Source of the DNA: Tribonema minus
Taxonomy: Eukaryota > Sar > Xanthophyceae > Tribonematales > Tribonemataceae
Length of the DNA: 64,000 bases
Assembly (NCBI GenBank): GCA_017506865.1
Contig: JAFCMP010000113.1
Location: forward strand, 868,001-932,000
Reading direction: 5' to 3'
Under the pieces are notes generated by a model. The model was not told where the DNA came from. It saw only the letters and a program-made list of their open reading frames with translations, and made no database searches. Below, piece by piece: positions 31,585-43,328 of the stretch; the first letter of the stretch is position 1, and every line of letters begins with the position of its first letter. The translations under genes and the position numbers were made by a program.

Positions 31585-32515
31585 TGACAGCAGGCACTTG
31601 CCGCAGTGCGGCGCCGCGGGGCGGAAGCGCGACAGCAGCTCGCGCGCAGCAGCATCGCCTGCGGACTACAAGCTGGGGCTCGGGGCGGCAGATGCGCGGG
31701 CACCGCCGCAGCAGCAGCCGTTGCAGCCGCGAGCGGTGGCGGCGGCGGCGGCGCCGGCGGAGCCAAAGCGCAGCGGCGGCGGCAGGACGGATGCGGGGGG
31801 GGCAAAGGGCGCGGAGCCGCCGGCGGCTGCGGCGGCGGCGCACCCGCCGAGCAGCGGCAGCAGCAGTGGCGGCGGCGGCGGCGCGCGGCGGCGGGGCAAG
31901 CCCTCGCCGACGGAGGACCAGCGGGAGGCCGAGCGCGCTGCGCAGGCCGAGCGCGAGCGGCAGCGCGAGTGCGAGATCCGCGCGTTTCGCGACTTCAGCA
32001 CGCGGCTGCCGCAGGAGCTGTTCCGGCGGCCGAGGCCGGGCAGCAGCGGCGGCGGCGGCGGCGCGGCGCAGGGCAGCGGCAGCGGCGGCGGCGGCAGCGC
32101 CGCTGCCGATGCGCTGGACATGTACGAGGCGCCGCGGCCGAGCGCGCGCTATCCGCCGCTGGAGCACCTGCAGCACGCGCCGCAACCGGATGCTGACACG
32201 CCAGTGCTGCCGCCGAGTAAGCTCGGAGGCGGCGGCAGCGGCGGCGCGACGGCGGCAGCGGGGCCGCGCGGCGGCGGCGGCGGCGGCGGCGGCGCAGCTG
32301 CGAGCTCAGGGCGGTATGGCGGCGGCGGCGGCGGGCGGCCGTATGCGCCCATGAAACCAATCAATAGACCAAATGCGATAGGGAGGGGCGACACTGGCGG
32401 AGTGGATGCGGAGGGGGAGCATGGGGGGAGGTACAGGGGGGGGCTGCCGCACCTGCCGCTTCACTTGCACCGCGACCTCGATGCATGCGCGTCGCCGATC
32501 GCGTCTTTCCGATGA
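29602..32515 (+). CDS. CDKL5-like CMGC protein kinase
   Basis: Exons 29602-30411 and 30893-32515, phase 0, give 810 residues. The start is the first ATG after an in-frame stop and gives [18 protein letters not shown], very like human CDKL5. Kinase motifs are the Gly-rich loop at 8-18, Lys33 in [13 protein letters not shown] at 124-131, DFGFAR at 145 and the activation loop ATRWYRAPE. The regulatory site is TDY at 160-162, where CDKL5 has TEY and CDKL1-4 have [21 protein letters not shown] and [11 protein letters not shown] favour CDKL5. The second exon finishes the kinase C-lobe ([19 protein letters not shown]). The rest is a low-complexity tail of about 500 residues rich in Gly, Ala, Gln and Pro. 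In Chlamydomonas the CDKL5 orthologue LF5 limits flagellar length, so a similar role is likely. The 481-bp intron has no copied exon edges. Confidence 0.9.
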
Positions 32516-34494
32516 CGCTTGTCGTGCCTGTAGCGGGCACGGTGCCGTATTTATAGTGTACATGCTGTAATGTACATGCTGTGCAGTGCGCGTCAGAGAT
32601 GGTACTGTCTTCTGATTTCACACGCTCTATGTATTAGTATGCACGAAATCTGTGTGTATATGATCGCCACGTCGGCGGCGGGTGCAGCACTCAATGGGCA
32701 CATACCTTCATCTGTTTCGCAGACAGTGTGCATCGTTTGCAAGGATCAGCCATGACGCGTGGCAGCAAGCGCCGCGTGCATTGCAATGTGCATGTGTGTC
32801 GTTGACTGAAGCGCGTGTGCACAGCGTGAGCTGGCAAGCGGCGATGCACATGCACTCTGGCATTGTCACATTTATCAGGGCCGGCAATCAAGCATCGATA
32901 GCACACGTCTCCGCGCGACTGCACTGTCATAGCAATTCCATGCTCCGCATCTGCAGCACTGGAAGCCATTGGCAGACCGCAGAGGGCAGGTACATAACGC
33001 ATTCTCAGGGAGTCACAAGGGATGCGCTGTGAGTAGCCAGTGCAAGTGACAGCCAGGATCAGTCTGCGCACATTGCGGCTGTCTGAGTGCAGCGATGGCC
33101 TGTCTGTATATATGCTGTCGCCCGCATTGGCCACATGATTGCAACAACCTGGACTAAGCAGTGCGCAATGACAATATACAGTCGAGCCGCATTCAATAAC
33201 ACTAGTTTACGCGCAGGCTTGAAGCAAGAGCAATGGCATTCAAGAGCGCATTGCGTGTGAGCAGCTGCTGAACTCGGCACCAGCGCACATCTGTCGCCAG
33301 TGATGAACAATGCAACATTGACAGAGAAGCAAGTAGGAGGACTGACGCATCTGTGCAATGGACACCTCCAATGGCGGTCTCATGGTATGCATGGTGCTGG
33401 TGCCATTATATAAGCCGCCGTGGCTGCGCCGCATTGGCTGGCCAGTGTATGCTGCAGTCACGCAGTGCTCAGGTTAACTACAGACTGCCTGAGGTGATTG
33501 GCGCGACAGACAATCTCTGCATCAGTATCCTCGCCTCGAAAGCTGCGAAAAACGCATACGCCACGCGTGACCAGCCCACCCAGACCACGCATGCGCCGTG
33601 TCTCTGTATCGTTGCCGTTGCTACATCCCGCTGGAAAGAAAGAAACACCATATGCATACTTGCCATGACTGCTCAAGCCTCCACTCTTGACCCCCTGCCT
33701 CGTCAGTCACGTGTCTCAGGGGTCAAACTTCCGCTCCCCTCGCCTGTCCCCCCTTTACCACGGTATTGTCTACTCTTGACCCAGCACGCAGAGTGACTCA
33801 AGGTCTGGTGTCTCCATATTCACTACTTCGGTCCCTCTGCCGCCATTTGCTGATCCGCGCGGGTGCCGCCACTACATACACACACGCCTCGTCAGCCCGA
33901 GCAACGGCAGCGCGGCCGCCGCAGCAAACTGCGGCCTGCTCTTGCCTCTTGACGACAGGCCATACTCCCGCGCTGCTTCGCCCGTTTGAGCGTCGGATGT
34001 CGGACCCCTATTGTATACCTGCTACCGCGCCACATACACCTAAGAACTCCATCTCCTCATAGCTCGTCGTCATCGTCGTTACGAAGCCGTCACGCATCAA
34101 GCGGCACCGTGCGCCGCCGCAGGCCGCCTTGCGCCACGGCTGCCGCCGCGCAGCGCCGTAGTCGCCGCCTGCGCCAGCGGCCACAGGGGACGCACTCTTG
34201 CGGTCTCTGCCTTGTTGTGTGCCCTCAGCACTGTTGCCATATTTGCTGGCACGCGCGGCGCCCCGGCGCAGCGGCAGCACTGCCGCTGCCGCCTGCGCAC
34301 CACACGCCGCCCTGCTGTTACATTTGCCGATGACCACCACGCCCATTACTGCGGGCCGCACACACGCTGCCGCCGCCACTGCCGCGGCCGCCGCTAGTGC
34401 TGCCGCGGCTGCCACCGCCGTCACCGCCGCCACCGCCGCCGCCGCCGCCGCTGCTGCCGCTGCCGCCGCCTCCACCGCTGCCGCCGCCGCCGCC
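32516..34494. other. Convergent intergenic region
   Basis: About 2 kb between the ends of the kinase gene (plus) and the coiled-coil gene (minus). TGTAATG at 32566 lies 51 bp after the kinase stop and may be its poly(A) signal. 34375-34494 is a (GCC)n-rich stretch. Composition elsewhere is near 50-55% GC. Open frames at 33353-33796 and others resemble no protein and I see no splice signals. I find nothing else. Confidence 0.5.
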
Positions 34495-36678
34495 TCACGC
34501 GGAGACGTTGGCCACGGCTATGACGCTGAACACGTCGAACGGCGCGTCCGCGTGCCAGCGCCACCTGCCGTTCTGCAGCGCGTAGTGACCGTCCGCGCCG
34601 AGCGGGTACCACACCTGGACGCCGTCCTGCAGCGGAAACTCCCAGAACCACTGCCACGCGGCGCCGCGCAGCTCGTAGCGCCCCCTGTGCCCCTCGGGGC
34701 GCACCGTCGGCGCCTTCCCGCGCGTCACCTCAATGTCGATGCGCGACGGCGGCGGCGGCGGCGGCAGCGGCGGCGGCGCCACGGGGGCGGCGGCAGCGGC
34801 GGCGGCGGCAGCGGCAGCGGCAGCGGCGGCAGCATCGGCGGCGGCGGCAGCATCGGCGGCGGCGGCGGCATCGGCGGCACCTGCGTCGTCGTCGTCGTCC
34901 TCGTCCTCGTCGTCAGGCGGAGAAACCGCTCTGCGCTTCATCTTCCTGTCGACTGGTTCGGTGATAGGCAACTCTTTGTAGGTGGCCGCTTTGAGGCGCA
35001 AGTTCTCTTGCTGCAGTCAGCGGGTGCGAGCAGCAGCACAGCAGCAGCAGCAGCGTCAGCAGCAGCGTCAGCGGCGGCATTAGCAGCAGCGATGCAATTA
35101 CCAGTGAGAATTGGCGTCTTCAGCAAAAGTGTTTGGTGGGGCACCACGTCTTCACAGCACCACACCTGCCCACTGCACATGATTGTGTCTTGGCAGTGAG
35201 AGCAGAAACCTGCGCAGCGCACTCGCAGCGGCATCATGAAGAGAGCCGAATGCGCTGGGCCAAGATGGCGATAGTACTTCTCAACATTGAAGTAGGAAAG
35301 TGTCCCATCACATGCGGCCCTTGCAGTGCGCTGGCAGTGAGTGACAGCAGTCTGTGGCAACAGCAGTGTAGCCAGCTCAGAGACTGGGGGCTGCCGCCAA
35401 AGAGGATGCGTAAAGTTGGCGAACAGCACCTACACCCCAAAGTACTTGTTGAACTTCAATATGGCTCAGCACTTCCCACGCTCGCCGAATCCAACCACCA
35501 GCCATGCCGAATGCAACATAGTAAATATCGCAAGTGCTCTAGGCTGTGATGATGTGACAGCGCCATGTGTGCTTGTACGTACTTCCATGTGCAGTGAATA
35601 GCTGTCCTATTGAGCGTGGCGCAGGGCACGATTGGGCCTGTACCGTAACATTGTAATAGGAGGATTAAGACTAGGGTTAGGTAAGGGTTGATCAGCCGCG
35701 TAGGGTTGATCAGCCGCGATCAAGGCAGCACCTGGTGCCGAGCTGCGTTCTATAACAGTTGTGCTGCAGGCTTCGCACGGCAGCGTACTTGAGCACAGCT
35801 ATCGTTAGTCATCGCCGACAAATCAGTGGCCAGAACATCATTCCCGTGGCTAGCGCGCTGCCTCAGAGGATGGGCCTGAGCATCCGCTGCCACCGCTGCC
35901 GTCGCAGCCTCACCTCGAGCTTCTCCACCCGCGCGCGCATGTACTCCAGGCTGCGCATGTGGCTCAGCGAGCGCACGGGCGCCTGCGCCAGGATCGCCGC
36001 CGCCGCCGCCGCCGCCTGCGCGCCCTTCTTGGCTACTTTCTTCTGCGCCGCCTTGACCAGCTTGCTCTCCTTCATCTGCCTCGCGCGGTGGCTGTTCACG
36101 TCAGCTGCGCCGTTGCCCGCCTCCAGCAGCTGCCGCAGCCTGGCGCGCTGCTTCCTGAGCGCCTTCTTCGAGAGGCCGGGTGCTGGCGCTGCTTCGGCGG
36201 GCTCCAACGCCGCCGTCGCCGCTGGCGCGACGGCGGCGAGGACCATGTCTGCGGCCGCAGCAGCTGGGGCTGGCGCTGCGGCAGCTGCCGCTGCGGCCGC
36301 CGCAGCAGCCGCAGCAGCTGCGGCGGCGGCGGCGGCGGCGTCAGCTGGGGCGGCGGCGGCGGCAGGTGGGGCGGCGGCTGCGGCAGCTGGGGCAGCTGGG
36401 GGGGGAGGGGGGGCTGCGGCCACGGCAGCTGGGGCTGCAGCAGCTGGCGCTGGCGGCGGAGGAGGGGGGGCGGCAACCATGCCTGCAGCTTGCAGTGCGT
36501 GCAGGGCGGGACGCCAGGCGTGCGGCGGCAGTGGCGGCAGCGGCGGCAGCGGCGGTGGCGCCATCGGTGGCTGCTGCATGTGCCCCTGTGGCGCGCCTGG
36601 TGGCGAACCGTAGAAAGCTCTGCTCGCGCCTGCTGGCCAGCCCTGATTGGGACGATTGCCAGGTCGAGGAATTGGCAT
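34495..36678 (-). CDS. Coiled-coil protein with Trp-rich C-terminal domain
   Basis: Exons 36678-35914 and 35010-34495 on the minus strand, phase 0, 426 residues. The N-terminal half is Pro/Ala low complexity. A basic stretch follows (LSKKALRKQRARLRQLLEAG and SHRARQMKESKLVKAAQKKV). The exon junction falls inside a leucine-rich coiled coil, EYMRARVEKLE joined to QENLRLKAATY, which supports the splice. Basic region plus coiled coil recalls bZIP factors, but the spacing is not that of a standard bZIP. After an acidic DDEDEDDDDD block and an Ala/Pro linker comes a compact Trp/Tyr-rich segment (GRYELRGAAWQWFWEF, VQVWYPLG, GRWRWHADAPFDVF) that I do not recognise. A nuclear DNA- or RNA-associated protein is a guess. 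It is divergent from the WW/ankyrin gene across 357 bp. Confidence 0.68.
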
Positions 36679-37035
36679 GTTGGTTCTTGTGGAAGAAGTT
36701 CAAGGCAGCAGCAATTGAAAAGTGTCAAAGAAACGTTTCCGCAGGAGCAGTAGCGCTCCTCGCTAGCTTGAAGGCAGCCTGACTGAAGGCAGCCGACAGG
36801 CCGAAGCAGGGGTCCTGAAGGTCCACTTGACGCTCACCAGCACTACCGCTGCGGGCACTGCTTCAACGCTCTGTGAAAAAGTCTTCACTCGGCTACTGCC
36901 TCATTGTCGAACACGGCGCCCGCCAGGTCTTTTTGCTTTCTTCCCTCCAGCAACGAACTTCAAATTGAGGCCTGCAAAAACGGTTGAGCTTGTAGCTCCT
37001 AGGTAAACAGAGAATGCGCCACAGGGGGCGAGCCC
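36679..37035. other. Short divergent promoter region
   Basis: These 357 bp separate the divergent starts of the coiled-coil gene and the WW/ankyrin gene, so they probably work as a bidirectional promoter. GAAGGCAGCC occurs twice around 36770-36793. No TATA box seen. Confidence 0.45.
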
Positions 37036-37802
37036 ATGAGTGTAGTTGCACCAGCGCACCTTGCTCGTCCGCAGATCGGCACAATCTCAAAGTCAGGATT
37101 GCAAGATCGGGAGTCAGCCCCATTCTTTAATCCGCAGCAGCGTCGAATGCAACAGGTTGCATCGGATCTTGCAGACAACAACGATTCAAAAATGGCGTCT
37201 TCAACAAATGATGCTGCCGAGGTTGATTCTACCATCCTCAAGGCAACTAAACAGCCTCTGCCGGCTGCTGCTGACGCTGAGATCACCGCAATGGCACCAC
37301 AAACTGAAGTGCTCGTGATCGCTGACTACGCGGCCCGGCCAGGACGGAAGACAGAAGAGCGCCGAATCACAAAGGCCACCGACACTCTGACCGGCAGTAC
37401 TAGTGCTCAGCATCCAGAGGTGGCAGTACGAACTGTAAGACCGGAAGCTGAGAGCGATGAGCATGCGGCTGCTGCTACCGCCACTGCTGCAGATGCTGCA
37501 GTCATGCCGAATCGGCCAGAATCACCCATACAACAGGCTCTGGTGCACAAAGCAGACAGAGCAACGCAGCAGGCACAGCCAGATGCTGCTCCTGCCACTC
37601 TCGCCTCACAGCCTGCGTCGCAGATCCCGGTGCTGTCTGACGTACCCACACTGAGCACTGATCGAGCAGGACATTCACAGCAGCAGCATGAGCAGCAGCA
37701 GCATGAGCAACAGCAGCAGCACCAGCAGGAGCAGCAGCAGCAGGAGCAGCACCAGCACCAGCACCAGCAGAAGCAACAGCAGCAGGAGCAACAGCAGCAG
37801 CA

Positions 37803-37836
<34 letters not shown>

Positions 37837-40800
37837 CAAATCGGTGTTGCAGAGCCGATGCCTGTGTCCGCAGTTGCCAGTAGTGCTTCAACGCAGCAGG
37901 TGCAGCTCATGGCGGACACCAGAGGTGAAGACCTGACACAAGAGCAGCCGCTCGAAGACGCGGCTGCCGCTGCCGATGCGCACGGCTGGGTGCAGCTCAC
38001 CGACCCTGACAGTGGCCACCTCTACTACTTCAACTCCGTGTCGCAGATCTCCCAGTGGGACCCCCCCGATGCCTGGACTGCCTACGCTGCCGCCCTCCCA
38101 ATTGAGGGTCAGCCAGGTGGCCCGGATGCAGAGGGGACATCAGCGGCAGCAGCGGCGGCGGCGCCGCCGCTGCACGCGCGCAACAGCTCGGGCGACAGCC
38201 CGCTGCACCTCGTCGCCGCGCAGTGCTCGCTGCCGGCGATAGAACTCATGCTGCGCAGCGGCGCGGACGCGCGCGCCGCCAACGCCGACGGCGAGACGCC
38301 GCTGCACCTCGTCGCTGCCGCCGCTGCCGCCGCCGCCGCCGACACCAATACAATCGATGAGACCGCGCGGCTCGCATGCGGAGCGCTGCTGCTGGATGCC
38401 GGCGCCGACCCCGACGCGCGCGACGCGCGGGGGCGCACGCCGCTGCACCGCGCAGCGGCGGCGCGCGGCGGCGCACGCTTCGTGGCGCTGCTGCTGCGGC
38501 GCGGCGCCGCGCGCAGCGCCGCCACCGACGACGGCGACACCGCGCTGCACCTCGCGGCGCGCGCAGGCTTCATGGAGGTGATGGAGCTGCTGGTGCACGA
38601 CGAGGACGCGAGCGGGGGCGGTGGCAGCGCTCATCCGGCGGCGGCAGCTGCGGGCGGCAGTTACGGTTACACGTACGTGCCTCTGGAGCCAGAGGTGCCG
38701 GCGATGCATGCAGCGACGGCGCGTGCAGGCGCTGGTGGTGGCGCTGCTGTCGGTGCTCCGATGGTCAGCAGTGCACATGGCGTAGTGGGTGCACCGGCGG
38801 GCGGCGCGCTCGCTGCAGCAGCAGCAGCGCTCAGCGCCGACTATACGCAGGAGCCGAGCACTGACACGCAGCAGCTGCGCACGCCCTTCGATGCCAGTTT
38901 CGGCGGTCACCACGCAGGCGGTGACGGCAGCGCGGCGGCAGCGCTCCGCAGTCACGCACAGGTCCAGGGCCACGATGAAGCCGCTAATGTCGTCGCACAG
39001 AGCGATCCATACGACGGCAGCGCTCGGCAGGCGGCGGCAGCAGCAGCGGCGGCGGCGGCGGCAGCGGCGGCGGCGGCGTACGAGCAGCGCCACGGCGCCG
39101 CCGCATCGCAGTGGGTGCAGCTGCGCGACGAGAGCTCGGGGTACCCCTACTACCTGGACGTAGCGACAGGGGCAACGCAGTGGGAGCCGCCGAGCGCTGC
39201 TGACGCTACTGTGGAGCTGCAGCTGCCGGACACACTGCAAGAGGTGGACGCGCAGCAGAGCTCAGCAGAAGCGCTGTGGCAGCCCCCCCCCTACCCCGAG
39301 CACGGACTCGTCCCGCTGCATCTGCTGCCACGCGAGCCAGCACTGCTGTCGCCGCCGCCGTCGCTGCTGCCGGCGGCGCCGTCATCGCACCGCGCGACGC
39401 TGGCAGGCAGTAGGAAGCAGCAGCAAGCAGCGTCGCCGGCGACGGCGGCGACACGGAGTGCGCGACGTGCGCGCAAGGCAGCGGCAGCGGCAGCTGCTGC
39501 TGCTGCACTGGCGGCAGATGGTGCCAGCGGTGGCGGCGACATTGCAGATTCTACATCTCCTGTGGCAGCACCGGCGGAGGTGCCCGGCAGCAGCGGCGGC
39601 GGCAGCAGCGGCGGCGCGGAGCGGCACATGGCTGTTTGGAACCGGTTCTTCGAGAACGCGCTGCAGCGTTCTGGCGGCAGCGGCAGCAGCGCGCCCCCGC
39701 CTGCCACGCCGCTGCCGCCGGATGCGGACAGCACGCGCGGCATCGCGTTGGGGCAGCGCCTGCGGCGCACCAAGACGGCAGCAGCAGCAGCAGCAGTGCC
39801 AGGCAGCAAACCTGCCAGCCATGAGGCCCTCGCCCCGGGCGCCAAGTACATGACGTGGGCGCAGCCGCTGCCGCAGCGCGAGTACGCAGCGCTGCTGAGC
39901 GCGGCCGCGGGCGCCGCGGCGCCGCAGCGCGCGCGCTGCGCAGCGCTCTTCGCGGCGGTCATCGCCGGCCGCGCCGCCGACGCCGCGGCGCTGCTGCGCG
40001 CGGGCGCCGCGCCCGACGCCACGGACGACGCGGGGCGCACGCCGCTGCACCACGCGGCGTGGCGCGGCAACGCGCAGCTCGTGGAGCTGCTGCGCGACTT
40101 CGGCGCGGACGCGGACGCGCGGGACGGCCGCGGCGGCACGCCGCTGGCGGCGGCAGCGGCGGCGCGCGGCGCGTGCGCGTGCCTGCTGGACCTGCTGGAG
40201 AGCGGCGCCGACGCGCGCGCAGCCGACGCCGCCGGCGACACCCCCCTGCACTGGGCGGCGTGGTACGCAAACGCGCCTTGCGCGCGCGCTCTCGTCGAGT
40301 ACGGCGCCGATACAGCAGCGCTCAACCGCGACGGCGCGACGCCCGCGCAGCAGGCGCGTGCGGCTTCGCCGCTGCGCATCACCGCACCCGAGGATCTGGA
40401 GCGTGTGCTTCAGTTTCTCGACAGCGTCGCTGCCGGCGGCGGCAGCGGCGGCGGCGGCAGCAGCGCGACGGGTGCGACGGCGCGGCGGCGCGCCGGCGGC
40501 GAGTCAGGGCGTGCGGCGGCGGATCCGGAGCGCCGTGACTCCAGCAGCCCCAGCAGCTTTGTTGAAGTTCGCATGGAGCGCGGAGGCAGCAGCGGCGGCA
40601 GCGGCGGCGGCGGGCGCCGCGTGTCGTGGCGCAGCCCGTCACGCGATTCTGCCACATCACGTGGTCACACACTCAGATCTACTGGCAGTGGCGGCAGTGG
40701 CGGCGGCGACGAGCGGCAGTTGGGCGCAGCCACTATGCAGCGAACGAAAGGGAGAAAGGGGACCGTGTCACCTGCAGGATGGCAGGCATCGGCGGCGGGA

Positions 40801-41427
40801 GCGGAGGCTGCCTCGGGTGAGGCGATCGGGAGGCAGCGTTCGGTGCGCGGCGGCGGCGTGGCGGGCAGCGCGCGCGCGCAGCAGCGCGGCGTCAGCGGCC
40901 CCGACCGGCACGCTGCGGAGCGCAGCATTGAATCCAGCAGCACCTGGCATGGAGCGGCGGGCGCGCAGAGAAGGCCTGCGCAATCAGGTTCTCCCAGTGC
41001 TGGCAGTCCTGTCAGGCGGCGGCACAGGCGCAGGGGCAGCGGCGACGCCTCCAGCGCTGCCGCCGCGGCAACCAGGCACTGGGGAGCGGCTGCCGCTGAC
41101 GCTGCTGCCGACGAGCGCAGCGTCTCTGACTTGTACGGCCATAGCGGCAGCGACGGCGGCGGCAGCGGCACTGGCGACGACAAGGCGGGGTCGAAAGCAG
41201 CGGGGGGGCGTGATGGGCGGGGGGGCGCGTGGTACGGCAACTTTAACTTGCGCCCGGGGCAGCAGCAGGCGGCCAGCGGGTGGGGAGCGCCTGCAGGCCC
41301 GCTCACGCCGCCGCCAGGCGAGCCTGGCCCGTCACCTGCTGACCTGTCAGACCAGCCAGAAGTTGAAGTTGAAGTTGAACATGGCGGCGGCTGGGGGATT
41401 GTCGGCAGGGTGCTGGGAGGGTGGTTC

Positions 41428-41458
<31 letters not shown>

Positions 41459-41916
41459 GTGGCGGCGGCGGCAGCAGCAGCAGCGGCGGCAGCAGCAGTG
41501 ACGAGCGCAGCGGCAGCGCTGCGTCGACGCCGCTGCGGCGGCGCGCAAGCGGCGGCGCCTCGGGCAGGCCGCCCACGGACGCGGAACTCGCTGAGCATCT
41601 GTCGTTGTCACCGCAGCGCTCGGTGGAGGGGAGCGGTTACGGCAGTTACAGCCCCGGTCGCCTGAGCGCTGCTGCCGGCAGCGACGCCGGCAGCAGCGGC
41701 GGCGCCGGCAGCTGGCGCAGCCGTGGCAGCACGCCCGTGCGCGGCGCGCCAACGGGCGGTGCGCGGAGCCCTCTGGGTGCGCAGTGCTCAGACTATGCTG
41801 CAGGCGAGAGCTACGGAGCGACGGTCGAGTCCTTGTACCCTGACGCATTCGCCTTCAGCCCGGGCGGCGGGGCGGGCGAGGGTCGCGCAGACAGGCGGCG
41901 GCGGCAGCAGCGCTGA
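37036..41916 (+). CDS. WW-ankyrin-WW-ankyrin protein, single exon
   Basis: A single open frame of 1626 residues without introns. A Gln/His/Glu-rich tract spans about 214-268. WW domain 1 is at about 316-349 (GWVQLTDPDSGHLYYFNS to QWDPP). Ankyrin repeats follow at 386-525 (ADGETPLHLVAA, ARGRTPLHRAAA, DDGDTALHLAARAGF). WW domain 2 is at about 690-722 (QWVQLRDESSGYPYYLD to QWEPP). A second ankyrin block is at 967-1106 (DAGRTPLHHAAWRGN, AAGDTPLHWAAWYAN). The last 500 residues are Gly/Ser-rich and disordered. WW domains bind proline-rich ligands and ankyrin repeats bind proteins, so this is likely a scaffold. There is no catalytic domain. EVEVEVEH near 41358-41381 is encoded by a TTGAAG-type repeat that also occurs in non-coding DNA. 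Upstream ATGs were not excluded. Confidence 0.85.
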
Positions 41917-43328
41917 CGTAGGTAGCGCAGCTTGTGTGTTATCATTCATTGTGGCCAATGTATAGTGCTTGTAATGAGCATGTGGCTGTGTGCCGCTGTT
42001 TTCAGCACTGCCCCATGTGTGGTTGTCGCACAATTCTTGAGTGGCGCAACACTTCCCGACAGAGACTGCAGAAGTTTGTGATCCGACTCCTGTGTTTTGC
42101 CTGGGTGTCAATAGCTTGTTCGCCATGTCTGAAGGGCTTTTGTTGACCTAGGAGGTAGGTTTGCGCTGTCATCTGAACTTTGGGTGTGCACTGCACGTCG
42201 TGCGATGCAAAAATGACAGCAACACAGCAGTGCTCAACTGCAAGAGCGCTTTACTGCTTCCTGAACCCCGCATGGTGGCAATGGCAGTGCACTATGGCAT
42301 CTTGATGTCCCGTAGCAGCAACCCATGCGTGCATCTGCCTGCTTGTGTGCTGTGTATGTACTGTCTTGCCATGAGCTAACGCGTGCAGGTTCTGAACCTC
42401 ACAACGCTGTGCAACCCCAGGCACGCTCAAGCGACCCCCGTTGGCCGTACCATGCAGGTGTGTTTGGGTTTAGGCATATGCATCATGCTTGCTCAGCGAG
42501 GTCTGCAGCAATGCTCAGCAGCAGATACGCAGCAGCAGCAGCGCAACGAAAAGTCGCAAAATACCATGTGCGCATACAACCAAAAACTGCGTTATAGTGC
42601 GCACACAATTCATGAAACGAGGGCAGGTGCAGGCTCCGCTCCCTGACGCGCATCACCGTGCCGCTGAGCCTTCGCAAGCCGACAAGCCCTCGCAAGGAAC
42701 TAGAGGCGGCTGAAGAATCGCTGCTTCTGCTACATGTGGAGAGGCAGGGTCACGCATGTCCTGTGTGTGTGTGTTACGTCCACACACGCCGTCGGATGCG
42801 CCCCTGCCTGCGGCGCCACGCGCGCGCTCTGACTGCTTGAAGTTGAAGTTTTCAACGGCGCCTACTTCAAGGCGCGCGCCCCTCACGATACGGACCACAT
42901 TGTGGCCAAGGCGTCGCGCTCTCCTTCACCCAGGAGGAACACACTGACAGTTAAAGTAGATGGGGGGGGGGGGGGATTGATAGATGCAGCGGCGGCGCGC
43001 CAGGGATGCAGCGCGCCTGCCGGCTCTGAAAGGGGGGGGCGTGTAGCCGCAATGCGCGGCGCTGCGTGCGAATATGACCCGGGCGTCCGTATCCACCGCC
43101 TGAGAGCAGGCAGGGTAGGTAAGGCGCACCCGAGGACATACATACCGCGTCTTGCCCGCGCCGTGCCAACTTCAAGTGGGCACGGCGGCAGCAGAGGCGG
43201 CGGCGGCGCAGCAGCAGTAGCAGCGCATCGGCGGCGACACCGGCAGCAGCGGCGATTGCCGCGGCAGCCACACGGGGGGGGGGGGGGGGATAAGAATACA
43301 GCAGCAATGCACCGCGCAGTGCGGCGCG
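41917..43328. other. Convergent intergenic region
   Basis: About 1.4 kb between the WW/ankyrin gene and the first PP2C gene. TGTAATG at 41970 lies 54 bp after the stop and may be a poly(A) signal. A poly(G) run lies at 42962-42974 and another at 43275-43288. TTGAAGTTGAAGTT is at 42838-42850. No gene recognised. Confidence 0.5.

Noticed and set aside
33353-33796. A plus-strand frame of 147 residues between kinase and coiled-coil gene
   Set aside because: Its composition is Cys/Trp-rich by chance, with no recognisable motif or splice context.
34198-35199. A plus-strand frame of 333 residues opposite the Trp-rich exon
   Set aside because: It is low-complexity (Ala, Gly, Arg runs), arises from GCC repeats, and the minus strand has a spliced model with matching phase and a non-repetitive C-terminus.
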